From Megamerina dolium (taxonomy: Eukaryota; Arthropoda; Insecta; Diptera; Megamerinidae): DNA of 64,000 bases. The position numbers and the translations under genes were made by a program. The stretch lies in the NCBI GenBank assembly GCA_963854835.1, contig OY978530.1, forward strand, positions 34,913,639-34,977,638. Direction: 5' to 3'. Under the pieces are notes generated by a model. The model was given only the letters and a program-made list of their open reading frames with translations. It searched no databases and was not told the DNA's origin. Positions 9,815-20,410 of this stretch are shown here, piece by piece. Within the stretch, counting starts at the first letter, position 1. Every line of letters starts with the position of its first letter.

Positions 9815-10764
9815 TATACCCTGCATAATGTAATATGCAAGGTATATTCATTTCGGTCAGATCTTTGTGACCACTTGAAATAATAGAAAACTATATATTC
9901 GTGATCAGCTTCGCTTAAATTTTCGATTTAACGTTGTCCGTCCGTCCATCCGTCCGTCCGTCTGTTTGCCACCTGGCTGGTTCTCACGATAACTTGAGCA
10001 ATTATTGAGCTATTTTGACGAAATTTTGCGTAATTAACCTATGATCCAAGGGTACGGAGGGGATTGATATTGGGCATGATCGGTCAATAACCACACCAGC
10101 ACCAAGCATTTAAAGCGACTAACCTCTGAATTTTCAAAACTGTTAACTTGCTATAACCCACTTAATATACCATCTGGACCAACAATATTTCACAAGTGGA
10201 GTTATATTATACTGCTACGTGCCAGAAATGGACGAGCCACGCCTACTTTTTATAGTAGTTCCCATACAAAGTGTCTGTAATTCCTTTAAATTGAAACACA
10301 TATAACTTCTACAATCTCCTGTCTAGAGTAACCATAATTGACGCTTAGATTAACATGGTAGCCGGAAATAACCTAGCAAAAAATTAGCGTGCCACGCCCA
10401 CTTCTTATTCTACCACCATAACTTACAAACTATTTAGCGTAGAACAACCAGATTTAAGATGTGCATTAGTACTGTTAGAAAAACTAGACTCACTACAAAT
10501 GGGCCAGCCACGCCCACTGTTTATAGTAGCCCTCATACAAAATGACTGAATTTCTTTTAAATTGAAATAGCTGTAACTTCTTCAATCTGCTGTCTAGAAC
10601 AATTATAATTAATACTTAGGTTAATATGGTAGTCGGAAATAATCAGCATGCTGGTGATCCACGCCTACTTCTTAATGTAGATCCCATACAAAGTAGTGGA
10701 AATAAAAGAAAAAGATGGATATTCGAGTAAACTTTTATATATAAATCTACATGTGCAGGGTATA
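9815..10764 (+). mobile_element. INE-1/DINE-1-like non-autonomous element
   Basis: About 950 bp. It starts TATACCCTGCA and ends TGCAGGGTATA, so the 11-bp ends are inverted. A small hairpin follows the start (TACCCTGCATA with TATGCAAGGTA). Further on come ATATTCGTGATCAGC, CGATTTAACGTTGTCC and a GTCC run at 9938-9965, then repeated CCACGCCCAC blocks. These landmarks resemble the Drosophila INE-1/DINE-1 repeat family, thought to be moved by Helentron-type elements (family knowledge; the match is by eye). No coding capacity. Confidence 0.65.
10248..10700 (+). repeat. Internal subrepeats of INE-1-like element
   Basis: A block beginning CCACGCC, TTTATAGTAG and CATACAAA recurs with about 271-bp offset (CATACAAA at 10263 and 10534). 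A shorter third start lies at 10683. Within a unit the order is conserved: TTTAAATTGAAA, CTGTCTAGA, TTAAYATGGTAG and CGGAAATAA. Confidence 0.8.
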
Positions 10765-10804
10765 ATTTGGTTGGCCCCAGCCGACTGTAAGGCTATTTTT
10801 TATT

Positions 10805-11737
10805 TTTAAAAATATTATTTATTGACATGTACTGTTCCTTAATGTGGATAACTGCGTTTGATTCTTCTAGACTCTCGTGTCCTAGAACACCATTAAGGAC
10901 TTTAATGCCGGTAGAATATAAAATTTTATTTCGTGATTTGGTAGATTAAAATGGTTCACTATAGTGTGGTGAGTAATTTTTATATTACCTGATACTGAAT
11001 TTACAAAAATGGGTTTTTGATTTTGAATGGGGTTGTCCACATGGACAGGCTGAATATAATTTTTATTAGATCCTGTGTTTATTAAATTTTTTTATATTTT
11101 ACCATCCTTCGCTTTGAATTTAAAATATGGAAGCGAGAAGTACGATAGCCTAAAAAATGAATGTCTGATAACTCTTCAACCGGATATTCATCTTGTTGAA
11201 AATAAGTTTGTATATATTGTAGATTCTTTTATTTTCTTCCTGACCTTGTTGTTAACAATTGTTTTGACCATTATCGAAGTTTTCTTCTTAATTGTAATAT
11301 CAAGTAGTAATGGAGTCCTCAGGAGTTCATTCTTGGATTCACAATGAAAAAGTTGTTGTGTTGCTTATTTGGTTGTGGCACGAAGATTGTGATTGTGAGT
11401 TAGTTATTTTCGTATTTTAGATTATTCCATAGTCTGAAATGTCCAGCTTGTTGAAAAGTAAGTTCAGGATAAAAAGGCTGTTTCTTCTTCTAAAGTACCC
11501 AAATCACGATTATCTTCATAATGTAGGGTCAAGTACTTCACTATACTATTCCAATTTAGTAGATTGCTATACGATTCTAAGGCTGCAGCTGCATTTTCTA
11601 TAATTTTATTTCTTATAACACTGAAAATTCCAAAATATATCGGGGTTCCCTTATTTGATTCATATAATTCTCTCCTAATTGTTCTTCTGGTGGTGTTTTC
11701 GCAAGGTAACGTGTCTAACTGCCTCAACCAGGTGGGG
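10805..11737 (-). pseudogene. Ty3/gypsy gag-protease remnant
   Basis: Minus strand. 11735-11464 gives gag residues such as GTPIYFGIFSVIRNKIIEN and LTLHYEDNRDLGTLE. 11095-10815 gives a retroviral-type aspartic protease region: NTGSNKNYIQPVHVDNPI, then ITHHTIVNHFN, then LNGVLGHESL. The active-site triplet DTG reads NTG, which would abolish catalysis. The region between is degenerate. The 5' end of RTE copy A begins exactly at its upper border. Confidence 0.75.
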
Positions 11738-14104
11738 CTAGCGCAATCCTTGTTGAACTCATCGCAAGTCAACTCACTGGCTGTCATGTAGTTTGATCTG
11801 AGCGCTATGTGATGATACCTTTATTTGTTAATGAGGGGTAGTCATATAGCTTGCTCTGCTTACTCTGTGATGGCGCTTTCATTATTATTAATGGGGGCCC
11901 TCCATGTGGCGACCACCGGGCAACGTCTTCCTGGCACCCGCTGGGAGGCGGCTGAAGTGAGTGGCGAAAATCTCCTCGGTTAGAGGTTGTGCGTTGGGTT
12001 TGGGACCCCCCACATAAAAAACCCCCCCAATGAAAAAAACAAATATGCCTCGGATAAGGACTACCGCTTTTGTTGATGACCCCCGCAAACGAAAAAAGGA
12101 CCACGATTTACGGATATGCACCTGGAATGTCCGGTCCCTTTATAGGGAGGGTGCCTCTATCCAGCTGGTTGATGTCCTCGAAAAATACAGAGCTGACATC
12201 ACCGCTCTCCAGGAAATGCGATGGACAGGACAGGGCTGCTCCAAAAGAGCGTCCTGTGACATCTACTACAGTTGCCATGCTGAAAGGCACGAATTAGGAT
12301 GTGGATTTTTGGTCAGCAAGAGACTACGACATCTTGTCTCACAGTTCACGCCTGTGATCGAACGGCTGGCCACAATCCGCATCAAGGCAAAATTTTTCAA
12401 CATCAGCCTTATATGTGCCCACGCTCCGACGGATGAGAAGGACAATGTGACCAAGGAGAGCTTCTTTCAGCGCCTCGAAGAAGCTTATGACCGCTGCCCC
12501 CGCCACGATATCAAAATCGTGCTTGGCGACTTTAATGCCAGGGTGGGCAAGGAAGGTACCTTTGGTCCAACTGTCGGAAAATTCAGCCTCCACCAAAACA
12601 CCTCCAATAACGGAATGAGGCTGATCGACTTCGCCGCAGCACGAAACATGGTAATTGGTGGTACCAGATTCCAGCATCTCGACATCCACAAAGCGACATG
12701 GCTGTCTCCAGATCATCGTACAAGAAACCAAATTGATCATGTGTTGATTGACGGAAGGCATGCTTCCAGTGTGATGGACGTGAAATCGATCCGTGGTGCC
12801 AACATCGACTCGGATCACTACCTTGTTGCAGCTAAGGTGCGCACACGCTTATGTGTCGCAAATAACAAGAGAAGTCCCACACAGAGAAAGCTCGACGTCA
12901 GTAAGCTGCAATCACCAGAGACAGCAGATGCATTTTCCACTCGACTATCGGATCTGCTTATGCAGAACACTCCCCCACTTGATGATACATGCGCACGGTG
13001 GACACATATATCCCACTCCATGACTACTGCTGCCGAGGAGGTAATCGGTTACTACCGGCCTCTGAGGAATGAGTGGTATGATCAGGAGTGTCGCGACGCT
13101 ACCGCAGAGAAAGACGCCACCTACAGAAAAACCCTGCGTGCAGGCGTAACGCGAGCTGTTAAGGAGCGGTATAGAGAGAAAAGGAGTGCAGAGAGACGTC
13201 TTTTCAGGCGCAAGAAGAGGGAGTTGGAAAGACGCGAGTGTGAGGAAATAGAGATGTGTACCGACAAGAATGAGACTCGAAAATTCTTTGAAAAGATCAA
13301 GCGCCTGAGTGGAGGTTTAAATCCCGGAGCCTCTTGTTGTCGTGATGGAAATGGGAATCTGGTTACGGATGTCCAGAGTGCACTGAGCCTATGGAGGGAA
13401 CACTTCTCCACGTTACTGAATGGCGATGCTACGAACAATTCCGCCAGTGGAGGAGAATGCCCGATAACCCCAATTACAGATGATGGTGTTGATGTTCCAC
13501 CACCCGACTATGACGAGGTTGAAACGGCCATTTTAAGGCTGAAGAACAACAAAGCTGCAGGTGCTGATGGCCTGCCTGCCGAGTTGTTTAAGACCGGAGG
13601 CGATGAGCTGCTCACCTGCATGCACCAGCTTATAAGCAGAATATGGTCGGATGAAAGCATGACTGATGATTGGAGGCTCAGTGTTCTCTGTCCTGTACAT
13701 AAAAAAGGAGACCCCACAATTTGCGCCAACTACCGTGGAATAAGTCTCCTGAGCATCGCGTACAAGGTTCTATCGAGCGTACTGTGTGAAAGGTTGAAGC
13801 CTATGCTCAGCAACCTGATTGGACCTTATCAGTGTGGCTTCAGACCTGGTAAATCCACCATCGACCAGATTTTCACACTGCGCCAAATCCTGGAGAAGAC
13901 CCAAGAAAAACAGATCGACACACACCACCTATTTGTTGATTATAAAGCCGCTTTCGACAGTCCGGTAAGGGATTACCTCTACGCAACAATGTCTGAGTTC
14001 GGTATTCCTGCAAAGCTCATTCGACTTTGTAGAATGACACTGCATAACTCCCGTTGTGCAGTGAAAATTGGGAAGGACCTCTCCGCACCGTTTAATACCA
14101 ATGC
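11738..14104 (+). mobile_element. RTE-clade LINE copy A, 5' leader to RT
   Basis: Begins with the same sequence as copy B (AGCGCAATCCTTG), so 11738 is a true 5' end. It has a leader of about 290 bp and a long coding frame. Homology to copy B stops at 14104 inside RT. The rest of the element resumes only at 15503. The missing 437 bp are replaced by 1.4 kb of foreign sequence including a gypsy gag. Confidence 0.9.
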
Positions 14105-14147
14105 TGCAGTCAATTCACGCCCATCTGAGCTGACTCAATTTAGTTAG
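12030..14147 (+). CDS. RTE LINE endonuclease-reverse transcriptase, C-terminally truncated
   Basis: A 705-codon open frame. Residues about 25-270 are an apurinic-type endonuclease that nicks target DNA. Visible catalytic positions are N33 (TWNVRS), E62 (LQEMRW), D167 (LGDFNARVG), D236/H237 (QIDHV) and D262/H263 (SDHY). From about residue 500 RT motifs follow: KAAGADGLPAELF, FRPGKSTIDQIF and the first catalytic Asp in DYKAAFD (about 637). The frame leaves the element at 14104 before YADD, and the last 15 residues are foreign. Database proteins of this kind are often named craniofacial development protein 2-like, but this is transposon protein. Best-preserved endonuclease of the five copies. 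Confidence 0.9.
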   Translation: MKKTNMPRIRTTAFVDDPRKRKKDHDLRICTWNVRSLYREGASIQLVDVLEKYRADITALQEMRWTGQGCSKRASCDIYYSCHAERHELGCGFLVSKRLRHLVSQFTPVIERLATIRIKAKFFNISLICAHAPTDEKDNVTKESFFQRLEEAYDRCPRHDIKIVLGDFNARVGKEGTFGPTVGKFSLHQNTSNNGMRLIDFAAARNMVIGGTRFQHLDIHKATWLSPDHRTRNQIDHVLIDGRHASSVMDVKSIRGANIDSDHYLVAAKVRTRLCVANNKRSPTQRKLDVSKLQSPETADAFSTRLSDLLMQNTPPLDDTCARWTHISHSMTTAAEEVIGYYRPLRNEWYDQECRDATAEKDATYRKTLRAGVTRAVKERYREKRSAERRLFRRKKRELERRECEEIEMCTDKNETRKFFEKIKRLSGGLNPGASCCRDGNGNLVTDVQSALSLWREHFSTLLNGDATNNSASGGECPITPITDDGVDVPPPDYDEVETAILRLKNNKAAGADGLPAELFKTGGDELLTCMHQLISRIWSDESMTDDWRLSVLCPVHKKGDPTICANYRGISLLSIAYKVLSSVLCERLKPMLSNLIGPYQCGFRPGKSTIDQIFTLRQILEKTQEKQIDTHHLFVDYKAAFDSPVRDYLYATMSEFGIPAKLIRLCRMTLHNSRCAVKIGKDLSAPFNTNAAVNSRPSELTQFS

Positions 14148-14970
14148 CGAATGGCTTGTGTGAACGCTTGCGTCGTGGATGGCAATCATGTGTCATATAT
14201 CGCATAAAAAGCACTTATCAGTAATCTTTTTTCACGTTGCTTCCTTGTTTTTGTTTCAGGCTGCACAACTAATTTGACTGACTGACACATTGCTGCAACA
14301 CATCAAACTGACGGCTTCATACGTTAAAGTACGTATGATATAAGCATTCAATGCCAGAAGTAAAATCCTGAAGGCGCTGATTATTCTGTTGATTATGGCC
14401 GATGTAATTGGCTGATATTCATTTCCATATTTGCGGTGAAGACTGTCCACCAGTGATTCGTAGCTACAACGACCTTTCTCTGAAACCATCAACTTCGGAG
14501 GCATTTCCATTCATTACAATTAAAGCAGTAGTATTGTCGGTATCATCCCATGGATTCTTCGACGCTGTTATCTTGAACTGAAGCTTGAAGATGTTGAATG
14601 GTGTGGTTCCATCAAATGTTGGTGGCTTTAGATTAACCGATTAACTGATTATCGACATGTTCTTTTAATTCCGAGACTTTCCATTAATTGCTTTTTGAGA
14701 ATTTTCTTCAACACTTATTATGGACTAATTTTATCAACAGCAATGTATTTAATCAATACTTGTTGACAATCACTCTTTAAAGTACTTCAAATTTAACCTG
14801 TGACTCGGCATTATTCGTGTTATTGATGTTTATAGCTTCAGGTTCTACAGTTGTGTGGGATTGTGAATGGGTTGCCGGTAGGCCGCGTGTTGGTTACCTT
14901 TCTTGCCTCGGTTGTTGTGGTGGTGGCTGTTGACACGTTGGGGGATTTGCACTATGCACAGATATCACTC
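14105..14970 (-). pseudogene. Ty3/gypsy gag fragment displacing part of RTE copy A
   Basis: On the minus strand 14640-14260 translates to gag residues (PPTFDGTTPFNIFKLQFK, then SYESLVDSLHRKYGNEYQP), the pattern of gypsy-group capsid. 14970-14830 is proline, threonine and glutamine rich, as in gag N-termini. A frame change lies near 14495. It differs from the gag at 11464-11735. Confidence 0.6.
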
Positions 14971-15502
14971 ACTTTTTTTAATTATTAGATTTTAAGCTAA
15001 GTTCTTTTTAGTTTATTTTTCATTATTTACAATTATTTTCGATTTGCACGTTAATTCGATTTATATATAAAATACACTTTTTCTAATATTTAGATGTAAG
15101 AAAATACCGCGCACTGTCTTCAAAAGAGGTAAAACGAGAATAGGAATCAGAATCAGAATAAAGAAAAAAAAATAAAATGAATATGAGGAGAAAAGTAGCG
15201 AAAAATAATAAATATGTTGTGAGTTGCCAACCCAATGAAAATTATAATATAAAACTTAATAGATGAATTTATTGACATTTATTGATTCCATCTCGACAAA
15301 TTCGGGTTATTTATAATTTGGGGGAAAAATTCCGTCGTTAAATGTGTAACTGAAAATATTAGGTTTAGTATGTTTGAATGAACGTTGATCATTAATTTTC
15401 TTAGTGTCAGTGTGAATTTACTACAAAACAGATGTAAAATTTTGGCAAGTGATAATAAATTTTCGATATCAAGATATCGATATCATGAGTGTTTTGTTTC
15501 TT
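14971..15502. other. Unassigned AT-rich sequence inside RTE copy A
   Basis: Could be leader or LTR sequence of the adjoining gag fragment, but no terminal motif, promoter or coding signal is clear. GATATCAAGATATCGATATC lies at about 15467-15486. Confidence 0.3.
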
Positions 15503-16008
15503 GAAGCCGAGCTCTCTCTCGAATAACTAAAACTACATTCTACAAGTCTCTCATCATGCCTGTCCTAACATATGGCGCTGAAGCCTGGACAATTTCCACC
15601 TCGGATGAGCGAATGCTTGGAGTTTTCGAGAGAAAAGTCCTACGTAAGACCTTTGGACCTATTTGCGTTGGTGACGAGTACCGAATAAGGTACAACCATG
15701 AGCTGTAGGAGCTGTATGTCGATATTGACATAGTAAAGCGCATCAAAATCCAGCGGCTGCCCTGGCTAGGTCATGTCGAGCGAATGGAAGAACACGCTCC
15801 AGCTAAGAAGGTGTTATATTCGGAGATCGCTGGAGGACGACGCAGAAGAGGAAGACCTAACCTCCGGTGGAAAGACCAAGTACTGGAGAACCTGACGGCG
15901 CTTGGAATTTCTAACTGGCGACAGCTAGCGAAGAACAGAGATGGCTGGCGAAGCATGTTATATTCGGCCTAAATCGATATTCGGTTGTTATGGCCACATA
16001 AGTAAGTA
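15503..16008 (+). mobile_element. RTE LINE copy A, 3' end
   Basis: Continuation of copy A: the C-terminal coding region (MPVLTYGAEAWTIS, then RIQRL-type residues, then GGRRRRGRPNLRWKD) with one stop after NHEL at about 15706. Then a short 3' end, CGGTTGTTATGGCCACATAAG, and a tail of TAAG repeats. The same end occurs in copy B. Confidence 0.9.
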
Positions 16009-16202
16009 AGTACAATATTTGCAACAACAATTATTATTGTTTTTATACAAATAATAATGATGACCTACTAAAAATAAATTATAACTATGACCTACTGAAG
16101 AAATTGCAAGGAATCCACCTAATTGAGAAATTGCAATTTCTTCAGATATACTTATATTCAAAAACGGGGTTAAACTGTCATTTACAGTTATATATATTAG
16201 GC

Positions 16203-16238
16203 TATATAAGCTAAGAGAACTTCTGAAATGAAGTCAGT
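16203..16238 (+). promoter_or_regulatory. LTR core promoter: TATA box and TCAGT initiator
   Basis: TATATAAG at 16203-16210 and TCAGT at 16234-16238, start-to-start spacing 31 bp. A TCAGT initiator near -30 from a TATA box is normal for insect gypsy-type LTRs. It precedes a primer-binding site and gag on the same strand. Confidence 0.55.
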
Positions 16239-16321
16239 CAAGATAAGTAGATGACTCTAAGAGCGAGTTAGAGTAAACTAAGAGTAGAAACAATATTGTT
16301 AAGAAAAATATCATTGATAAA

Positions 16322-16420
16322 ACCATATTGTGAAGGATATAACATCCTGTTAAATAAGAAATCATATTGTGAAGGATATAACATCTTGTTAAATAAGAAA
16401 CCATATTGTGAAGGAAAACA
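16322..16420 (+). repeat. 39-bp tandem repeat in LTR/leader
   Basis: CCATATTGTGAAGG recurs at 16323, 16362 and 16401 with a 39-bp period. The units contain ATAACATCYTGTTAAATAAG. Further decayed ATTGTGAAGG units follow to about 16450. Confidence 0.85.
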
Positions 16421-16671
16421 ACAAACATTGATAAAGCTAAATTGTGAAGGATAAATTATATAATTGAATAAGAGTTATTTTGTGTGAAGGAAAAATTACT
16501 TTGTCGAATATTTAAAGACTATATTGTGAAAAGAAAGACTATATTGTAGAAACATAATTGTGTTGTGCGAGAGAAGAATTACAGGAAGCAGAAAGAGAGT
16601 GAAAGGGGAAAGTTCTAAGAAATAAGTTGTCTAAGGAGAAGTTAGAGTCTTCGAAAGGAAGGCACAACATT

Positions 16672-16689
16672 TGGCGCAGCCGGTAGGAT
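16672..16689 (+). promoter_or_regulatory. Primer-binding site of gypsy element
   Basis: TGGCGCAGCCGGTAGGAT directly after the putative LTR. TGGCGC followed by a tRNA-complementary stretch is the usual primer-binding site of 17.6/297-group elements. One base (C for T in CAGTCGG) differs from the form I know. Confidence 0.65.
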
Positions 16690-16796
16690 ACTGCGAAGCA
16701 TCTTGTAAGACAATATATTTTACGTTAAACGTTTAACGCAGTATTAGGATTCGATAGTTCCCTAGGACATAAAATCAACTTCTATTCCTGGATAAT

Positions 16797-17945
16797 ATGT
16801 CAAAAAAATTCGAGAACAGAAGTCTATCAATTTATCTCTGGCTATGAATTAGCCAGTAAAGGAATAAAACCAGATGAGTTGGACGACTTCATATCCTGCA
16901 CAAAGCAACGTCTATAGGGAGATGAGTTTAATTTGGTATTGGCAAAAAAATTTGCCAATTTGGAAGAATTATGTACACTTCTAAGGAACTCATACCTAAA
17001 AGTAATCCAGTTAGAACCCATCACTCACCAAATCCAGTTTGCACGGCAATTACCACCGAAAGTATAGCTGGAGTCGTCCTATGGGAACCAATGTAAGTCT
17101 CAATACACCATTAAATTCTTTTGAAGCTTACCAGACCCAAACAGGTAACATAGTAGCGCTCCACCACAACAGGAATAATATGGTGCCACTCAAGGCAGAT
17201 CAGTACACAGAGAATAAAGTAAATCCCCAAAATAGCCAAAGGAAAGTTCCTACCTGTTTCTTCTGCGATAAGAAGGGACACACCAGGGACGAATGTTTTA
17301 AAAGGAAAAATACGCCCTTCTGTATTAAATGTAAGCAATATGAGCATGTGCTCAATCTATCTTGTACGTCGTTCACTAACAATACAAAGCCATAAGGGAA
17401 ACGTACTCCAAAATTAGGGCATAGTAAGGGAAGCCAGGAAAATGTAGGGCCTAATTGGAGTAAGCCCGAAGCTAAATGCTTCTTTTAAAGGAAGCCCAAA
17501 CACAGGATTGCCGACTGTTACAAACGTAAACAGTTGGAAAAGACTAAGGGAAACTACGGGGGGCCCAGGTACGGCCAATAATCTGGGAACCCATCTTTCC
17601 CATCCAGTGATAGCAAACGTGGTTATTGTTTTGGAGTCTCTGATGTAGATGATGTGTTCATTGAGTTTTCGTGCAATGAAGCGAAAAATGGAAAATTCAT
17701 TTTACGGGTAGACTCTTTGAATTTAGAATTAAATGTAATATCTGAAGAGAGAGGGATACCTGCAGATGGTATCCTAGGAGGGGACAATTTATGGCACCGA
17801 TCGGTCCTCAATACTATGAAGATAAATACCGACTTGGAAATGGTTATAGTGGAAAAACAAGAAGTTTCTCCCGGAATATTTTTAAGCGAGACATTGGGAT
17901 ACGTCACTAATAATAAACTTAATGTAATATGTAATACTGAATGAA
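16797..17945 (+). pseudogene. 17.6/412-like gag and protease remnant
   Basis: Plus strand, downstream of the primer-binding site. Gag begins at about 16797 and has an early stop near 16915. 17039-17395 contains a CCHC knuckle (CFFCDKKGHTRDEC) and a second imperfect one (CIKCKQYEHVLNLSC). 17654-17944 resembles the protease C-terminal half (DGILGGDNLW), but the DTG active site is absent, apparently deleted. Pol of a similar element resumes at 23711, beyond unassigned DNA, a SINE and RTE copy B. Confidence 0.65.
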
Positions 17946-19334
17946 AATACGAAATCGTACACTGTGAGTAACGATATAAGAGTTCATATAGTTAAATTTA
18001 ATCATCTAGATCATATATATAGTAGAGGCGCTCGTAATGAATGGTGACAGTGTTGCAGAAATAAGAAATTATTTCTTCCCATTATTTTCTAATAATAACT
18101 TAAAATTATAGCCCACAATGATGGTAGGTGCATATCCTATACTGCATGCATTTCGTCTGAGGCCATCTAGTGGCAGATAGAGAAAGGTCATATTGAATTA
18201 CCCTAAAGCAACAATAAATGTATTAAAAAAAAAACAGAAAATCGATGATTGGTAAGAAGATTCGCATGATATATTTACAGCTTAAACCTACATGTGTAGA
18301 CATGTTTTATGAATATAAGTAACACTACTGAAAGTAATAGAGTAATATTCTAGCCCACCAAAGCCAATTGAGGTTTCTTTTAAGAAAAACTTCAGTAGGT
18401 AGGGACAGTCGCTGAGTATCGTGAACGAAAACAGACGTCGTGGACATAAGAAAATAAAAATCGGTAGAAAGTACCTGACAAATAACAAAATAGAGTATAA
18501 AGTCTAGTGATTTAAAACTTATTTAGTGGGAAAGGAAAAAGGAAGAGCAACTTGATCAACGTTTGTAAAAACCGCTATGTATCAATTTGTTTTTTTTTGT
18601 TGCGAAAATTGCAACAAGGTTAAGCCATGAAGTATCTTTAATTTGTGAAACGAATTAAAAAGCGAATAACAATCGAAATTTGGACCTGTCATAAAATAAT
18701 TGAAAAGTGTATGTAAATTTATGCGTTTAAAGACTGGAACATCAATAAAATGAATTAATAATAAGAACTTTCCGACCTCCTCAAAAATATGCAACAAGGA
18801 GAGCAAACAATATATATAACTTAAGCTCTAGTTCGGTACATGCATATGTTCATGGGCATACGTTCCCGTGCTTCCGTCTCTTGAACTGTATAATTCACTT
18901 TATAAACTTTATAAATCCTTACACTTATGATCCTGCTTATAATTTTGAGTACATACACCTGTTCTACACATTTTCTTTGTGTCGCCTCAACAACGGATAC
19001 GAGGTTACCTGACGTACAGTAATTGAAGACCATCCGTGATGGCACCACCAGAATTGGCCAACTTTTCTCATTTTGCACCAACATTAATACATATATAAAA
19101 TTAGTCTTGTATTTTTTTTATTTCTTTTTGTTACCAATAAATTTCTAATTTTCTATGTTCTATTTTGGCTATGTGCATGTTAAAGTGGAAGAAAAATTGT
19201 AATTAAAATTTTTTTTAATGTTATATATAATTTTATGTTTCCGGTTTGCGATATGTGAGTAATTGTAATTGAATTTGTAATAAATTTTTTTTCCAATTAT
19301 ACGGGTGTATACACAGTGGTGCCGTATATACAAA
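17946..19334. other. Unassigned AT-rich region
   Basis: About 1.4 kb between gypsy protease and SINE copy 3. Short open frames on both strands (for example minus strand 18821-19084) show no family I recognise. It may be decayed gypsy pol. Confidence 0.3.
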
Positions 19335-19710
19335 GGGTGCCGTAACTCAGTGGTTAGTGTGTTGGCATTCTGATCAGTTGGTCGTGGTTCAATCCCCGGC
19401 TCATGCATAACAAAATTAATATCGAAAATATTTTTCTTTCGAACGGTACCCACCTGTCGGCAAGCAATTGGCAATTCTTCCGATTGTAACAACTTGCCAT
19501 GAAAAAGCTTCCAAAAGAATTCTGTGACAAAGTTCAGAAAAGTGATGTCACAAGGGTTCTGCCGTTCGGGACTGGCTAAAATAAGAAGGTCCATTCTAAT
19601 ACTGTCCAAAATTTAACACGCACAACAGTAATAGAAGAGAAGCTCGGCCAATGAGCCCTTCGGGGCTTTAAGTGCCACATAAAAAAATAAAAATAAAAAT
19701 AAAAAAAAAA
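19335..19710 (+). mobile_element. tRNA-derived SINE copy 3, full length
   Basis: Complete plus-strand copy: tRNA-like head with an A box (TAACTCAGTGG) and B box (GGTTCAATCCC), the shared body, the 3' end GTGCCACAT and an A-rich tail to 19710. Weak candidate target duplication TATATAC at 19325-19331 and 19717-19723. Confidence 0.88.
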
Positions 19711-20400
19711 CACAATTATATACTTATCTAAATTTATTTATTTTTTTTTTTATTTGTATAGTTCATTTATGATATAATAAGTTCTTTTATTTTTCAATTT
19801 AGCCAAAACCAAACAAGAATATCTTAATTGTGTTTTGATGCAATATTTTTAAATTCTATAGCAGCTTAAGAAAATATTCCATGATTTGTTACGCTCCAAC
19901 TTCATTTTTATTTTAAACCAGATTCAATGAATCTAAGCGATAATGGTTTTGATTTCCGTGCGGCCGTGGAGATTGGAGTGTAGATATGTCGGAGAGATCC
20001 ACGAAACAGATATTTTGTACGATTACGTAAGGATCACGGAAGAGAGGGCACATAAGTTGCAACACCATCTTGCAACCACGACATGACACACACTATTGCT
20101 GATTTTGTGAACCCTTTAATTTTCCAACGTTGCAATTATTGTCAACTTTCTATCTCTCTCTCTGTCTCTTTCTAGATCCATTATCTCTTTTTTTTTCTCT
20201 ATTTCTAAACTACGTTTGCTACATTGACAACGTGAAAGGAGGAAAAGTGCCCACCCCACTTGCGGCTAGCCAGAGCTGGAACACAATAGCGTTTATCCGC
20301 TTGCTCTCATCTAACAGTAGGTAATAATGTACCAACAACATCGATAGCAGCGTTTTATCCTACAAGATATAGAACATACAGTTTCTAAAATAAATAACGT
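19711..20400. other. Unassigned region with CT-rich tract
   Basis: Mixed AT-rich sequence. A CT-rich run covers about 20152-20210. The last bases form the 5' target duplication of RTE copy B. No coding motif recognised. Confidence 0.3.
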
Positions 20401-20410
20401 TAGGGAAAAG
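20401..20410 (+). repeat. 5' target-site duplication of RTE copy B
   Basis: TAGGGAAAAG, repeated exactly at 23701-23710 on the other side of the element; the next two bases (AG) also agree. It shows that copy B arrived by its own retrotransposition. Confidence 0.85.

Larger units (their letters stand above)
16009..16670 (+). mobile_element. Putative 5' LTR region of 17.6/412-like gypsy element
   Basis: Upstream of a primer-binding site at 16672. Contains a core promoter (see 16203-16238) and 39-bp tandem repeats. The left boundary of the LTR is not resolved because RTE copy A ends next to it, and no matching 3' LTR was found after 25880. Confidence 0.5.

Noticed and set aside
11075..11347. 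90-codon plus-strand frame
   Set aside because: Antisense to the gypsy gag-protease remnant on the minus strand.
12339..12818. Minus-strand frames over RTE copies (also 21479-21886, 31513-31923)
   Set aside because: Shadows of the plus-strand RTE coding frame; no independent motif.
12030..14147. Host gene craniofacial development protein 2
   Set aside because: Proteins with this database name in insects are usually RTE endonuclease-RT. Copy B with target duplication and tail shows it is a transposon.
16322..16450. CRISPR-like array
   Set aside because: Direct tandem repeats without unique spacers, in an LTR leader of a eukaryotic element.
19169..19609. Antisense frames with QPGIEPRP in SINE copies (also 25375-25611, 34824-35054)
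   Set aside because: They are complement translations of the tRNA-like head and SINE body, recurring wherever the SINE occurs.
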